7,635 nt of DNA, from positions 1 through 7,635 of the forward strand of contig JAIRQG010000114.1 of the NCBI GenBank assembly GCA_031256615.1, in the 5' to 3' direction. A program made the position numbers and the translations under genes. Source of the stretch: Candidatus Methanoplasma sp. (lineage in GTDB: Archaea; Thermoplasmatota; Thermoplasmata; Methanomassiliicoccales; Methanomethylophilaceae). Under the pieces are notes generated by a model. It had not been told where the DNA came from, made no database searches, and worked only from the letters and a program-made list of their open reading frames with translations. Shown piece by piece: positions 7,045 through 7,635 of this stretch; position 1 is the first letter of the stretch, and every line of letters begins with the position of its first letter.

Positions 7045-7078
7045 TGGCCGAAAAACGCCCGTGCGTGTTTTTCGGTCA
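7045..7078 (+). terminator. Strong hairpin terminator after adhesin gene
   Basis: The arms 7045-7056 and 7067-7078 pair over 12 bp with a single G-T wobble (core CCGAAAAAC / GTTTTTCGG) around a 10-base loop. A T-rich stretch with five T at about 7084-7088 follows. It lies 25 bp after the adhesin stop codon and before the nadM promoter. A hairpin of this bacterial shape is not required for archaeal termination, but the T-runs within and after it fit that role. Confidence 0.7.
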
Positions 7079-7097
7079 TTAACTTTTTCATCATTCC

Positions 7098-7114
7098 AAA
7101 AGGAACCTTTTATC
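7098..7114 (+). promoter_or_regulatory. Putative nadM promoter (BRE/TATA) overlapping a palindrome
   Basis: An A/G-rich element (AAAAGGAA) followed by CTTTTATC at 7107-7114 resembles BRE plus TATA. The centre of the box is about 26 bp before ATG 7136, so transcription would start at or next to the start codon. The same bases contain a perfect palindrome, AAAAGG-AA-CCTTTT (7098-7111), which could be a regulator site or chance. Confidence 0.5.
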
Positions 7115-7135
7115 TTTTGATGCAGATAAGGTATC

Positions 7136-7635
7136 ATGGTCTCCAAACGCTACTTCGGCGCACATTCCCTGATGATAGGAAGATTCCAGCCCCTTCACAA
7201 CGGACACATGGAAGTGATACGTAAATGCGCCGCGGAGTCTGAGAATCTTACGATAGGGATAGGCAGCGCCCAATACTCCCATGAGTGCGACAACCCATTC
7301 ACTGCGGGCGAGAGATATCTGATGATCAACGAAGTGATGAAGGCCGAGGGCATCACCAACTACTGCATCGTGCCCATGGAGGACCTGAACCGATATTCCC
7401 TATGGGTATCTCAGGTCGAATCTCTCTCGCCGCCGTTCTCGATAGGGTACAGCAACAATCCCCTTACCAGACGCTTATTCAGCGAAGCGGGATACGAATT
7501 GAGAGACTCTCCTCTGTACAACCGCGAGGTGTATTCGGGTACCGTCGTAAGGAAGAAGATGATCGAGGGAGACGAATGGCGGCCCCTCGTGCCCGAAAAG
7601 GTGGCGGAGGTCATCGATTATATTGACGGAGTAAG
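7136..7635 (+). CDS. nadM: Archaeal nicotinamide-nucleotide adenylyltransferase (3' end cut by window)
   Basis: The enzyme joins NMN and ATP to give NAD+ and pyrophosphate in the cytoplasm, the last step of NAD synthesis and salvage. The 166 visible residues carry the nucleotidyltransferase signature GRFQPLHNGH at 15-24, with the HxGH pair His21 and His24. They also carry the archaeal family blocks IGIGSAQYSH (40-49), NPFTAGER (53-60), SLWVSQVESLSPPF (88-101), YSNNPLTRRLFSEAGYE (105-121) and the second nucleotide-binding motif YSGTVVR (133-139). IDGV at 163-166 is where family members approach their end (usual length about 165-185), so only a few residues should be missing. ATG 7136 is chosen because it leaves the first beta strand before GRFQP intact; the ATG at 7120 is out of frame and Met13 is too late. 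There is no convincing ribosome binding site, and the TATA spacing suggests a leaderless message. Confidence 0.95.
   Translation, partial: MVSKRYFGAHSLMIGRFQPLHNGHMEVIRKCAAESENLTIGIGSAQYSHECDNPFTAGERYLMINEVMKAEGITNYCIVPMEDLNRYSLWVSQVESLSPPFSIGYSNNPLTRRLFSEAGYELRDSPLYNREVYSGTVVRKKMIEGDEWRPLVPEKVAEVIDYIDGV

Larger units (their letters stand above)
7021..7135. other. Intergenic region between adhesin gene and nadM
   Basis: These 115 bp are fully accounted for by a pyrimidine-rich stretch, the hairpin terminator, a T-rich tail and the nadM promoter. No small gene is seen. Confidence 0.7.

Noticed and set aside
6585..7094. 169-codon minus-strand frame over the adhesin C-terminus and terminator
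   Set aside because: It is antisense to the InlB-like repeats and membrane helix, starts inside the intergenic region and has no recognisable domain.
7285..7626. 113-codon plus-strand frame inside nadM
   Set aside because: It is out of frame with the conserved NadM motifs, which run through this interval in another frame.

Overview
The window looks like a piece of a euryarchaeal chromosome. Two genes are diagnostic of Archaea: a membrane-anchored LonB protease, with its pair of membrane segments inserted in the AAA+ module, and an archaeal-type nicotinamide-nucleotide adenylyltransferase. The intergenic regions also carry archaeal BRE/TATA-like boxes and T-rich terminators. The mixed base composition and the large surface adhesin with Ig-like repeats would fit a host- or sediment-associated member of the Thermoplasmata, such as a Methanomassiliicoccales methanogen. 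That placement is inference and nothing here proves it.

Layout, all genes on the + strand. (1) 1-477: 3' part of a transglutaminase-like protein with an intact Cys-His-Asp triad and a C-terminal membrane anchor. (2) 545-2638: lonB, probably read from its own promoter at about 499-506, with an unusual proline- and acid-rich C-terminal tail. (3) 2639-2859: AT-rich intergenic region with a T-tract terminator, a TATA-like box, a perfect 7-bp inverted repeat and a Shine-Dalgarno-like GGAGG that has no start codon behind it. (4) 2860-7020: a 1386-residue cell-surface protein. It has a signal peptide, a right-handed beta-helix built from seven CxFxxN coils, one group-3 Ig-like domain, six tandem Ig-like repeats, two InlB-B-like repeats, and a C-terminal membrane helix with a basic stop-transfer. 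(5) 7021-7135: a strong hairpin terminator, then a promoter placed so that the next gene is probably leaderless. (6) 7136-7635: nadM, cut by the window edge a few residues before its end.

The genes do not form an obvious pathway. LonB is the general membrane-bound ATP-dependent protease of Archaea and NadM makes NAD+; both are housekeeping. The adhesin-like gene lies between them as its own transcription unit, with its own promoter region and terminator, and resembles an accessory insertion in a core neighbourhood. The transglutaminase-like protein and the adhesin are both predicted to be anchored by a C-terminal helix with their domains outside the cell. I see no CRISPR array, tRNA, rRNA, insertion sequence or prophage gene. 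The observations most worth following up are the regular cysteine ladder in the beta-helix, the paired cysteines limited to Ig repeats 2 and 3, the LonB tail, and the palindromes at the adhesin and nadM promoters.
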